In this document: positions 16,216 through 24,671 of the stretch, one piece after another | How positions within the stretch are numbered: the first letter of the stretch is position 1 | Layout: the number at the start of each line of letters is the position of its first letter | DNA from: Crateriforma conspicua | Lineage (GTDB): Bacteria; Planctomycetota; Planctomycetia; Pirellulales; Pirellulaceae | Direction of reading: 5' to 3' | NCBI RefSeq assembly: GCF_007752935.1 | Contig: NZ_CP036319.1 | Span: 2,170,001-2,234,000 of the forward strand | DNA: 64,000 nucleotides | Position numbers and translations under genes: made by a program | The notes under the pieces: model-generated | What the model was told of the DNA's origin: nothing | What the model saw: the letters and a program-made list of their open reading frames with translations, nothing else | Databases searched by the model: none

Positions 16216-16631
16216 AACCACAAGTCGAACCCGACACAACCCCGGTAACGCGACCTTTCACCGTCACCCGCCGCTGCGCCGGCCGCCAAAACGTAACGCC
16301 CGGCACGCCGCCACCGTCGCCCCCACCGGGCCGCCTTCCGCGAGTCACCAAACTCCTGGCCCTCGCCATCCACTTCGACGAACTCATCCGCACCGGCGCG
16401 GTTACCTCCCAAGCCGAACTAGCCCGTCTCGGTCAAGTCAGCCGCCCCCGTCTGACGCAAATCATGAACCTGCTGCATCTTTCGCCGGACATCCAGGAGG
16501 AGATCCTCCACCACTGCAAAATCATTACCGGCCGCGACCCAATCACCGAACGAGAATTGCGAGTCGTAGCTCTTCTGCCGTCGTGGGAGAAGCAAAGGAC
16601 GCAGTTCAGTCGTCTGACAACACATCTCTAA
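16212..16631 (+). CDS. Small HTH protein downstream of the recombinase
   Basis: A 139-residue protein beginning at a GTG that overlaps the recombinase stop by 4 nt. The first 50 residues are Pro/Arg-rich and look disordered. Residues about 65-105 form a helix-turn-helix (VTSQAELARLGQVSRPRLTQ) followed by LHLSPDIQEEILHH, a pattern like KorB/ParB-type DNA-binding proteins. Similar short proteins follow DUF2924-recombinase pairs in other genomes, from memory. It may be a regulator of the operon or the recombination directionality factor, which large serine integrases need for excision; that is inference. Its stop codon overlaps the convergent hydrolase stop by four bases. Confidence 0.75.
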   Translation: MKPQVEPDTTPVTRPFTVTRRCAGRQNVTPGTPPPSPPPGRLPRVTKLLALAIHFDELIRTGAVTSQAELARLGQVSRPRLTQIMNLLHLSPDIQEEILHHCKIITGRDPITERELRVVALLPSWEKQRTQFSRLTTHL

Positions 16632-18136
16632 TGTGACCGTGGGCCGCTCAAACGCCAGTGCCGCATTGTTTCATCAACCCGATGCAACGACCGCCCCGAT
16701 TGTCCGTCGGGATCCGCGTTCGTCTCTATCAGCGACGAAAGATCTTCTAGCATGGGAATCAGCTTGGCAAAGTAAGTGTGCCCAAACAAAGCCAGATTGA
16801 ACGGCACCTCGATCGTGTCGATTCCATCCAAGCTCATCACCGGCGGAAGCACGCCCGCTCGCGGCCAACGATTCAGCAATCGAGATAGCCCGAGAGCGAA
16901 GTCAGTCCGATTGGCGTAGAGCGTTGCTCTTTGACAAAAGTCCTCGATATTCTCGGTGTCGTTTTTGAAGACCGTTTGAAAAACATCAGGCGCTGCAAAA
17001 ACCACTTGACCAATCTTGAGCGACTCCGAAGAGTTGACGGCTTCAAAAACTTCTTTCCATGAAAGCGATAATGCGCGATTGCCCATACTATGAGCGATGA
17101 CGTGAAGTGTGCCTTCCAAACCACCTATGTGCTCGGCCAGCGACGCCAGTGCCTTACGGCTGGCCAAGATTGCATCTCCATCGGAGTTGTAACGGGAAAC
17201 AAATGGCAGCAACTTACGGCTTGGCCAGCTGAACGCGATTGTAGCTCCGTTGATGCCAAGGTCGAATCCTACCTGGGCAGCACGCAGAATCGCATCTTGA
17301 AACGAATTGTTGAATCCGTGAATAAAAAGCAGGTGATTGGTGGTTGTCGATTGTTGAATCTGTCCACAAATATCGCCAACAAGATCCTGGATTAATTGGG
17401 TGTTGCGAATTTGCAGCGTCTCGCCCGACAGCCAGCGATCCGGTCGATACCAGGGTGACTTTTGCTCACCACGTCGATGCGTTTTAGGAATCCAAACCTC
17501 ACACTTCCCAAATTTTACCTGGTTCGATGGCGCACTCTCGGGACGCTCGAACACATGCTCGCCGTCTTGGTAAAGCTGACGATTCGACCCAAACCAAACA
17601 GGAAAGAGAGTTCCGTCTGCCTCTTCATCGTCCTGACCCGATCGGTAATCCATCGAGGCTGGTACGTTCTCGACCCCACCAACCGACGCCGCCGTATGTC
17701 CCTCTTCTGCGATTCGCACATCGACGACTGTGACCAAGTTATCGTCAAGCACGTTGTTCGCGGCGTCAGGACTAGACAAACCGCCGACCATCGAGATCGT
17801 GATGTCCCAGGGAGCGACTCGAAACAAATCGTGATGCGAAGCGGGAACTGTATTCTGAACTGCAATCGTTAGCCTCGCCGGAAGCGCGTCAACAATCACG
17901 CGGCAGGCTTCTTCGCCAATCGTCAACTTGACCATCTCCGCCCACAAGGCAATCAAGTGCTCCGGGGTTTCGGCATTGTCGTCAAAAGCCTCTGTTCGCT
18001 CGAGCAACGCGGTCAATCGCGGCTTGATCGTATTCCACTCGACCTTGTGAGTAGCCTCTGTTAGACCGTTGCGAAAAAGAGAAAATCGCACCAGCCCTTT
18101 CCAGTACGCAAACGAGAGTTCAAAATCAGCAAACAT
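16628..18136 (-). CDS. DUF900-like alpha/beta hydrolase with long N-terminal region
   Basis: A protein of about 502 residues using the ATG at 18136; a TTG at 18151 is an alternative. The C-terminal half is an alpha/beta hydrolase of the DUF900 type. The oxyanion strand LLFIHGFNNSF is near residue 275, the nucleophile is in VIAHSMGNRAL near residue 350, the acid is in FAAPDVF near 384, and the histidine is in ALFGHTYF near 453, so the Ser-Asp-His triad is complete. The first 230 residues are unrelated to the fold and start MFADFELSFAYWKGLVRFSL. No signal peptide or membrane segment is seen. It is divergent from the cysteine peptidase gene, with 102 bp between starts. Lipid or ester hydrolysis as an effector activity is an inference. 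Confidence 0.82.
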   Translation of the reverse strand: MFADFELSFAYWKGLVRFSLFRNGLTEATHKVEWNTIKPRLTALLERTEAFDDNAETPEHLIALWAEMVKLTIGEEACRVIVDALPARLTIAVQNTVPASHHDLFRVAPWDITISMVGGLSSPDAANNVLDDNLVTVVDVRIAEEGHTAASVGGVENVPASMDYRSGQDDEEADGTLFPVWFGSNRQLYQDGEHVFERPESAPSNQVKFGKCEVWIPKTHRRGEQKSPWYRPDRWLSGETLQIRNTQLIQDLVGDICGQIQQSTTTNHLLFIHGFNNSFQDAILRAAQVGFDLGINGATIAFSWPSRKLLPFVSRYNSDGDAILASRKALASLAEHIGGLEGTLHVIAHSMGNRALSLSWKEVFEAVNSSESLKIGQVVFAAPDVFQTVFKNDTENIEDFCQRATLYANRTDFALGLSRLLNRWPRAGVLPPVMSLDGIDTIEVPFNLALFGHTYFAKLIPMLEDLSSLIETNADPDGQSGRSLHRVDETMRHWRLSGPRSH

Positions 18137-18163
18137 AATGCGGCCTGACAAAAATGACGAGTG

Positions 18164-18222
18164 ACGTGCTGAAGCACGTGGAGCGTCGGTTGACAGTCAA
18201 GCGGTCGCTAACCCACCGACGC
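18164..18222. promoter_or_regulatory. Inverted repeats in the divergent hydrolase/peptidase promoter region
   Basis: ACGTGC-TGAA-GCACGT at 18164-18179 is a perfect 6-bp hairpin with a tetraloop. It is followed by an 8-bp inverted repeat GCGTCGGT/ACCGACGC at 18183-18190 and 18215-18222. Both lie in the 102-bp gap between the hydrolase and peptidase starts. They could be operators or, for the second, a leader structure on the peptidase transcript. Confidence 0.45.
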
Positions 18223-18238
18223 GGAAAACACGGAAAGT

Positions 18239-19801
18239 ATGGCAAACCTCCCCGCTTACGAGAATGTCCAGTTCTCGGTAATACAGATTGACACAACGAC
18301 CGGAGAGCGAAAAGATGAAGCTTGGCTGCAAGTCCAAGCCGCCACATCTGACATGCTGACTCCCTGGGGAGTCGAGCAGCTACGAGCAGGCCTAGATCCT
18401 CACGTCAAAACCGTCCTTGTAGAGACGCCATACGTCTGTGAGGACTTCCGCAGTTTGCACCAAAATTTTTACGGGCGAAAGTTTCGCGAGCGACCGAGCA
18501 AGTGTTGCCGGCTGCACTTCTTCAATGAGCACCTGTCCGAAAGCGAAGTCGTGTTCGCGTTCCCCCGCGAACACTACATCGGTTTTTCAGTGGTCGAGCC
18601 ACTGATGGTTCGTTGTATCGGCCGAACGGTCATTCGCCCTGAAATGATTGGCCTCGGCCCAGAACATTTTCATCTGCTTGGGACTCGATTTCGCAATCGC
18701 GTTGGCGGAACACTCTACGAATGCAACGGATTCCCTTACCGAAGTCAAAGCAACGAGGCGACGGTCTGTGCTCACGTCACGATGTGGGCGGTGTGCCGCT
18801 ACCTATCGCATAAATTCGATCGTTACCGGAAGCATCTTCCGTATGAATTGATCGAGATGGCTGGCCGTCGCAATGGCCGGATCATTCCGCATCGTGGACT
18901 AAACTACGCCGACTATGCAGAGATGCTTGATCGTTTCGGTTGCCATCCGATCATTGTCACCAACCATGGGCTCGGGTCGCAGATCTTCGCCTCCAAAGAA
19001 GACGGCATTCAAGACCAGCAGGCCTTCAACGACTTCCTAAAAATCTTGTATTGCTACATCGAGTCCGGCTTCCCGCTTATTGCCTCGTTCAGTGAGCACG
19101 TTGTCAGTATCGTCGGGCATGCGTCTCTCGACCAAGATGTCACCCGGGAACGGGTTAGCAAGTTGAACGGGCCAATTCATGCTGCCGAACTCGTAGATGA
19201 ATACGTCGTCATGGACGATGCCTACTTCCCATATCAGTTGATGCCGCGCACGAAAACGCAACAGCAGAACTATCGACGGGCCCTGGACGAAGTACGCCGC
19301 ATCGTCGTTCCGCTGCCCGACGAAGCATATCTACGCCCGACAGACGTTGACAATTACGTCCTGGACTTTCTGGAAGACAAGGTCTTCGAGCCGATGGTGA
19401 CCGAAACGCTCCAAGATCTAGAATTAAACGAACCCATCGTGTACCGGCCGCTTCTTGCCACTGGCGTATCGTTCAAACAGTTCAAACAGCGTGAACTGGC
19501 GGATAAGCCAACCGACCTGGCGATCCGGATGCAACTGGCGTTGTCACTGCCCCGATTCGTCTGGTGTGTCGAGATGTCGACCCCCAGCCTGCGAACAAAA
19601 GATGAGGCGTTTGGGGAGATTTTGCTGGACGCGACTGCGGGCGAAAGCGATTTGGAGCCAATTTTTATTCGAATTGGCTCGAAGATTGCCCGATCCACCA
19701 TCACGGGCGAAGATACCCGGCTAGACTATTTTGATCGAAATCCCTACAGTTCCTTTGCTCAATACCGCCACAATCTCGGAGCATCACCCCGCCATGCCTG
19801 A
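18239..19801 (+). CDS. Putative C39-like cysteine peptidase
   Basis: A 520-residue soluble protein. Around residues 170-190 is QSNEATVCAHVTMWAVCRYL, which looks like the entry helix of a C39-like papain-fold peptidase, with an oxyanion Gln (170) and nucleophile Cys177. The expected histidine follows as GFPLIASFSEHVVSIVGHA (His287), and an Asp follows in YVVMDDAYFPYQ (326-327). The order and spacing fit the family; the assignment is from pattern only. The N-terminal 160 and C-terminal 180 residues are unrecognised and may sense or bind partners. It is divergent from the DUF900-like hydrolase and its stop overlaps the start of a 71-residue gene by 8 bp. It is a candidate proteolytic component of an undescribed defence unit. 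Confidence 0.7.
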   Translation: MANLPAYENVQFSVIQIDTTTGERKDEAWLQVQAATSDMLTPWGVEQLRAGLDPHVKTVLVETPYVCEDFRSLHQNFYGRKFRERPSKCCRLHFFNEHLSESEVVFAFPREHYIGFSVVEPLMVRCIGRTVIRPEMIGLGPEHFHLLGTRFRNRVGGTLYECNGFPYRSQSNEATVCAHVTMWAVCRYLSHKFDRYRKHLPYELIEMAGRRNGRIIPHRGLNYADYAEMLDRFGCHPIIVTNHGLGSQIFASKEDGIQDQQAFNDFLKILYCYIESGFPLIASFSEHVVSIVGHASLDQDVTRERVSKLNGPIHAAELVDEYVVMDDAYFPYQLMPRTKTQQQNYRRALDEVRRIVVPLPDEAYLRPTDVDNYVLDFLEDKVFEPMVTETLQDLELNEPIVYRPLLATGVSFKQFKQRELADKPTDLAIRMQLALSLPRFVWCVEMSTPSLRTKDEAFGEILLDATAGESDLEPIFIRIGSKIARSTITGEDTRLDYFDRNPYSSFAQYRHNLGASPRHA

Positions 19802-20009
19802 CTCAATTGAACAGCAAAAGCCGATTCAATGGATGAGCATGGACGAGGTAGAGAGTCGATTGGAACGTAAAGACGCGACTGCCTTGGAGCAAGCCGTCAA
19901 GCGAGTCCGCGACGAAGTCGCTCCCAAGATCATCCGCCACCGGAATGAGGAAGCGGCTGATTTTGCCGATGCTCAACACCAGATCGTCGGCTACGAACCG
20001 ACTCGCTAA
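19794..20009 (+). CDS. Small helical protein coupled to the C39-like peptidase
   Basis: A 71-residue charged protein that begins MPDSIEQQKPIQWMSMDEVE and continues with a long helix (LEQAVKRVRDEVAPKIIRHR). Its ATG at 19794 overlaps the peptidase stop codon by 8 bases (ATGCCTGA), indicating translational coupling. The frame is open further upstream, but that would read through the peptidase gene. No cysteines, membrane segment or family match are seen. It could be an inhibitor, adaptor or substrate of the peptidase, by position alone. Next is a 104-bp convergent gap before hsdR. Confidence 0.6.
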   Translation: MPDSIEQQKPIQWMSMDEVESRLERKDATALEQAVKRVRDEVAPKIIRHRNEEAADFADAQHQIVGYEPTR

Positions 20010-20113
20010 CCGAACCGCCGCAATTCAGGCTGTTCGCAGAGCGTTCGTTCAGGACGTGTCGCCGGCTTGATGGTCTTACCGACGCACTCATCGCCGGGAT
20101 TCCTCAAGGTAAA

Positions 20114-23100
20114 TTACGCAGCGAACTTCACGCCGCTGAGGGCGTAGTCCAGGATCGCGTCAAAAACGTCGTCGCGTTTGCGTTGGAACAGTTGTTTGTC
20201 GTAGGAATCAGGAAGATTGACGTCCAGCACTTCCTCCAAAGCATCCCGAACGACCTTCCGAGTCTGCGCGTCTTTGAACCAATCCTCGACTAGGACTCGC
20301 GGGTGCTCTTCCAACACGCGTCGCAGCAACGCGCGAGCGGCCAGCTTCACCTTTTGCGATTCGGCTTCGGTCATCTTGTCTTTTCTTAGCAGATCGAAGA
20401 TTTCCAATTCGTCCTCCGACAAACCCTCCCGGACATGACGTTCATCCTCGGACTTCATCTCCTCGGCAAAATTGACCAGTTCATCGAAATAGTTCTCGTT
20501 CGACGATCCACCGCTGTTGTACTTATCGACGATCGCCTGCAAACGCACCGCGAAGTCACGACGGGTCAGATTCTGCTTCATCATCTCATCAAGCTTCTTC
20601 TTGATGAATGCCAGCAGGTCGGCAATCTCGATGTTCTTGTGCTCTACCGCCTTAAACTCATGCTTCAAATGCTCAAAGTTCGTCTTGCTCAAGTCCCAGA
20701 CACGCCCCGACTGAAGCACATACTTCGTCTCTTGCACTTCCTTGACGGCGTTTCCGGTCGAATCGTCAACGACCAAGCTTTCATCAAGCAACTCCGTGAT
20801 GCGTCGCTGAACGTCGCTCACGTCCTGCCCTTCGATCAGTGCGTCGACAACACCTCGAAGATACTGGAACACAGCCACCCGACGAACAATCGGATCACCG
20901 AAGATCTCCGGCTTGCAGGCATCATAAAGCGACGACACCGTGTTTTCGTACACGTAGAACGACTTCCGCATCTGCTCGTCGCCCAGCAAGACGTCGGCGT
21001 AGTCGCCAAAGATCGATACGGATTTGAAGATCTGTCCCGCGTTCTTCGACAATCCCTCCAACGGCATCCCATGGCTCTCGCAGAACTTCGTCGCCTCGTC
21101 TATCGCTTGGCCGAGCAAATCGAAGAGAACGCCTTTGTCCTGAACCGGCATGTCACCCGCGTCGCTGCCCTCACCGTAATCGCGAAGCGCCTTTTGCAGG
21201 TTCCGAAACACGTTGTAATAGTCGATGATCTCGCCGTGCGTTTTCTGCACACCATCGATCTGGTGTGACGTGACACGGTTGGCCCTCGCGATCGTTTGCA
21301 TCAACGTGTGCCCCCGCATCGGTTTGTCCAAGTACAACGTCGACACCGTCGGAGCGTCAAAACCGGTCAACCACATCGCGCACACAAACACCAACTGCAA
21401 CGGGTGATCGGGGTCTTTGAAGTTGTACTCGACATCGTGCCCCTCTTTATCGACCGATTCCATTCGCTGTCGGTGCGGCTTGATGTCCAAGCCACGATCG
21501 GCGAACTTTTTCTCCTCGTCCGCGTCCTCGCTGATCACCACCGCCATCTCGACACGCTTCATCCACTCGAGTTGTCGCTTCAGGCGATCTTTCGCCGGCC
21601 CCGTAGCTGACCGAATCTCGCCCCGCAGCGATTTCAGCTTCTCCTTCCAGTGATGCTGGACCTTGTCGTACATCGTCACCGCGGTGAACTTGTCCAGCGT
21701 GATCACCATCGCCTTGCCCAGATAACCACGCTGGGGAAAGTGATCGACGATATCTTCGGCAATCGTGTCCAAACGATCGTCTCGCCAGATCACCTTGTCT
21801 TCCTTCGCGAAGCGGTTCTCCAGCTTTTCCCGCTGCAATTCGTCGATGTCTTCTTCGTCAAAGATCGCGATCAAGTCTTCCGTCAGATCCTCGTTCTGAA
21901 TCAGCACCTCGGGCACACGCTTCTGGTGAAACAGCGGCACCGTCGATTCGTCGTCGATCGCCTGTTTGAAGTTGTATTCCGAAACGTAATCGCCGAACCA
22001 CTGATTCGTTTTGCGATCACGACCCAGCAGCGGCGTGCCGGTGAAAGCCAAGAACTGGGCGTTCTTCAAGCCCGCACGCATGTTCTGGGCCAGATCCTCG
22101 TACTGCGTCCGGTGCGCCTCGTCGACCATCACGATGATTTCCTTACGAGGCGACAACAGCGGGTACTCTTTGCCCTTGTCGTAGCGGAACTTTTGGATCA
22201 GCGTGAAAACCATCCGTTTGTTGCTGCCCAGAAACTCACGCATCTGGTCGCTGTTGCGAGGCTGGCAAGCCTCGTTGTCGCGAACCGTTTCGGTGTTCAA
22301 GAAGTTGCGATAGATCTGGTCATCCAAGTCCTTGCGGTCGGTCACGACGACGAAGGTGAAATTGCCAGTCGCTTTGCGAAAGATCTTGCGAACATAAAAG
22401 ATCATCGAAAAGCTCTTGCCTGACCCTTGGGTGTGCCAGAACACGCCCAGCTTGCCCGGTGTCTCGTCGCGACGCTCAAAACGCTCGTAGGCGTTGTTCA
22501 CACCGATGAACTGGTGGTTTTGAGCGAGGATCTTTTGGTTCTCGTTGTAGAACAGCGTGAAATTCTCGACGTAATCGAGCAATCGTGGCGGCGAGAGCAA
22601 GCCTTCGATCACCCGTGGCAGGCTGTCCGTGTCGGCTTTGATCTTCTGGCGATCAAGCTTCTCTTTCTCGTCATCGACCCGCAGCCAATTGAAAAAGTAC
22701 TCCCAAGTCGCCGTCATGCTGCCGACGCGAGTTTCGATCGCGTTGGAAAGCACGCAGATCGCGTTGGCATGGAACAGTTGCGGGATGTCGGCTTTGTAGT
22801 CCGTCAGATTTTTGTCGAACGCGTCGCGAACATTCACGTTGCTGTTCTTCAGTTCGATGAAGACCAATGGAATGCCGTTGACGAACAACAACACATCGGG
22901 CCGCCGAAACCGTCCCGCCGGCCCGATACCTTTGATCCATAGCTGAGTCACTGCCAGGAACGTATTTTGCTCGGCGGCGTCAAAGTCGATAAACCGGACC
23001 CGTGCGTGTTGCTTGCGTCCCCGATCGTCGTCGTACTCGACCGGTGCCCCATCACGGATCAGTGCCGTCACTTCCCGATTGGCCGCGACCATCGACATAC

Positions 23101-23359
23101 TCGACCGGCGAGCGGTCAATTGTTCGATCGCATCTTCGACGGCTGACTCGGGCACTTCGTTAAGTCGTAAAATCGCTTCACGAACCCGATCGACCAAGAT
23201 CACATCCCGTTTATCGGTGCGTCCGGATTTGTCATTGAGATTTTCCGGGTCGGTCGTATGGCAATTCAAGGTGTCGAAGACATACGAGTCACCCCAGCGA
23301 GCCTTCATCTCGCCAATGATCTCACGTTCGATGTCATCTTCGGAGAGAAAGCTAGGCAT
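20114..23359 (-). CDS. hsdR: Type I restriction enzyme HsdR subunit
   Basis: A protein of about 1081 residues from the ATG at 23357-23359, which overlaps the hsdS stop by 8 bases. The N-terminal nuclease has VLLFVNGIPLVFIELKN with the E-x-K of the PD-(D/E)XK centre. The translocase follows, with Walker A HTQGSGKS, DEAH box MVDEAHRTQ, FTGTPLL and IARANRV. The C-terminal region is helical. HsdR translocates DNA and cuts at a distance when the site recognised by HsdS is unmodified. All key motifs are present and the length is normal, so it should be active. It is the last gene of the leftward R-M operon. Confidence 0.95.
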   Translation of the reverse strand: MPSFLSEDDIEREIIGEMKARWGDSYVFDTLNCHTTDPENLNDKSGRTDKRDVILVDRVREAILRLNEVPESAVEDAIEQLTARRSSMSMVAANREVTALIRDGAPVEYDDDRGRKQHARVRFIDFDAAEQNTFLAVTQLWIKGIGPAGRFRRPDVLLFVNGIPLVFIELKNSNVNVRDAFDKNLTDYKADIPQLFHANAICVLSNAIETRVGSMTATWEYFFNWLRVDDEKEKLDRQKIKADTDSLPRVIEGLLSPPRLLDYVENFTLFYNENQKILAQNHQFIGVNNAYERFERRDETPGKLGVFWHTQGSGKSFSMIFYVRKIFRKATGNFTFVVVTDRKDLDDQIYRNFLNTETVRDNEACQPRNSDQMREFLGSNKRMVFTLIQKFRYDKGKEYPLLSPRKEIIVMVDEAHRTQYEDLAQNMRAGLKNAQFLAFTGTPLLGRDRKTNQWFGDYVSEYNFKQAIDDESTVPLFHQKRVPEVLIQNEDLTEDLIAIFDEEDIDELQREKLENRFAKEDKVIWRDDRLDTIAEDIVDHFPQRGYLGKAMVITLDKFTAVTMYDKVQHHWKEKLKSLRGEIRSATGPAKDRLKRQLEWMKRVEMAVVISEDADEEKKFADRGLDIKPHRQRMESVDKEGHDVEYNFKDPDHPLQLVFVCAMWLTGFDAPTVSTLYLDKPMRGHTLMQTIARANRVTSHQIDGVQKTHGEIIDYYNVFRNLQKALRDYGEGSDAGDMPVQDKGVLFDLLGQAIDEATKFCESHGMPLEGLSKNAGQIFKSVSIFGDYADVLLGDEQMRKSFYVYENTVSSLYDACKPEIFGDPIVRRVAVFQYLRGVVDALIEGQDVSDVQRRITELLDESLVVDDSTGNAVKEVQETKYVLQSGRVWDLSKTNFEHLKHEFKAVEHKNIEIADLLAFIKKKLDEMMKQNLTRRDFAVRLQAIVDKYNSGGSSNENYFDELVNFAEEMKSEDERHVREGLSEDELEIFDLLRKDKMTEAESQKVKLAARALLRRVLEEHPRVLVEDWFKDAQTRKVVRDALEEVLDVNLPDSYDKQLFQRKRDDVFDAILDYALSGVKFAA

Positions 23360-24671
23360 GAACCGGTTCCTCGCTAGCTTCCTCCGCCGCATCGTCCGTC
23401 ATGCTCGGCGGCAATTGGATGTCGAGTTCATCGACGGGGAGTTTGCCGGAGATGAGGCGGGCCAGCAATGAATTGCGTTTCCTTTCCAGTAGAGAACTCT
23501 GCCGCGAGAGCGAGACGATGGACAAGAAAAAAGGCGAAACCGCTTTTACAAACTGCTTGCGAACACCATTTGGCGGCGTTTTTACCAGAAACGATGAAAA
23601 GCACTTTTCATGAACGCGTTGCCTCCCCGAGGCTCCGACCATGCTCTGCTCAGCGTGTGTGCGAAATACGTCCGAACAAGTCACAAAGAACAAGTGCTCT
23701 TTGCAGATTTCTTTTTCCCGCATTACGATGAATTCAGTTGACCCGACTCCAATCCTCCCCTCAGCAAGACACGTGACGAAGCCGCGTTTTCCATTCTCGA
23801 CTGACGGGGTAATGCGAGGAAAAAGAACATCGCCATTTCGGAATCGAGATCCAGATGGATGCAATCGTTTCTCGTCGCAATGAAAATAAAACGAATTGCA
23901 ACTCAGCTTGTCCATTGCGACAAATGTGTATTCTTCTCCATGCACGACATGTTCGGTTGGCTTGATGCTGACGACTGCATCAAAGGGTTTAACCTCCCAC
24001 CCCTCCGGGACTCCTTTTTCAAACTTGGCGTTTTGGTGTCCTGGGAATCTCATTCGGACGAACCATTCGCGGTAGATTTCCTCGGCCATGTTCTCGAGGA
24101 TCGCGATGCGACGCCGGTTGTTTTCAATCAAGTCGTCGTAAGCCGACAACACACCGGCAATCTTCCGTTGGATTTCGAGCGGTGGGCAGGGAAACGAGAT
24201 TCGCTTCACAATGTCTTGATTTAGCGAACTCATCGTCGCGCCAAATGAACACAAAGCTTGCATCCAGTCTTGGTGTCCCTGAGTCCTGAAATAGTACGAC
24301 AAATACTTTGGAATCACTCGTTTGCTGTCGACGCGCAAACGGAGACAGTCCGATCCTTGAATCCATCCATCGGAGTCGCGGTTGATCAACGCGTGGCGTT
24401 CAACGGCTCCTTTTCGACCAAAGACAATATCGCCTTCTCGGAGATGATGTGCTCGTAACGCGTAGGCTTTTGCTTCGTTTACATATTCTAGGTCTGCGTC
24501 GCGAATTTTGCCGAACCCAACGTTGCGGACGTTAATGACTGGCGTACCAGTTTCGACGTATTCACTGGCCTTTAACTGAGTTCCAAACGGCCCGGTTTGA
24601 ACGCCAGCCTCGCCAGCTTCAATCAATTCGGCGACTGTTAATCGTGGAATCGGAAGTACGTCGATCGTCAT
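23352..24671 (-). CDS. hsdS: Type I restriction enzyme HsdS specificity subunit
   Basis: A 439-residue specificity subunit. It has two target-recognition domains separated by the conserved helical spacer LEIQRKIAGVLSAYDDLIEN, followed by RRRIAILENMAEEIYREWFVRMRFPG (read in parts). A second, more divergent helical spacer (LSRQSSLLERKRNSLLARLI) closes the protein. TRD1 covers about residues 15-165 and TRD2 about 215-380. Each TRD would read one half of a split DNA site, but the sequence recognised cannot be deduced. The TRD2 coding region looks more AT-rich than the neighbouring hsdM and hsdR by eye, as usual for exchanged TRDs. It overlaps hsdM by 4 bases and hsdR by 8. Confidence 0.94.
   Translation of the reverse strand: MTIDVLPIPRLTVAELIEAGEAGVQTGPFGTQLKASEYVETGTPVINVRNVGFGKIRDADLEYVNEAKAYALRAHHLREGDIVFGRKGAVERHALINRDSDGWIQGSDCLRLRVDSKRVIPKYLSYYFRTQGHQDWMQALCSFGATMSSLNQDIVKRISFPCPPLEIQRKIAGVLSAYDDLIENNRRRIAILENMAEEIYREWFVRMRFPGHQNAKFEKGVPEGWEVKPFDAVVSIKPTEHVVHGEEYTFVAMDKLSCNSFYFHCDEKRLHPSGSRFRNGDVLFPRITPSVENGKRGFVTCLAEGRIGVGSTEFIVMREKEICKEHLFFVTCSDVFRTHAEQSMVGASGRQRVHEKCFSSFLVKTPPNGVRKQFVKAVSPFFLSIVSLSRQSSLLERKRNSLLARLISGKLPVDELDIQLPPSMTDDAAEEASEEPVHA

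Noticed and set aside
18137-20009. Gasdermin-type or CBASS assignment for the hydrolase/peptidase unit
   Set aside because: No gasdermin-like, cyclase or sensor domain was recognisable, so naming a known system would be unsupported.
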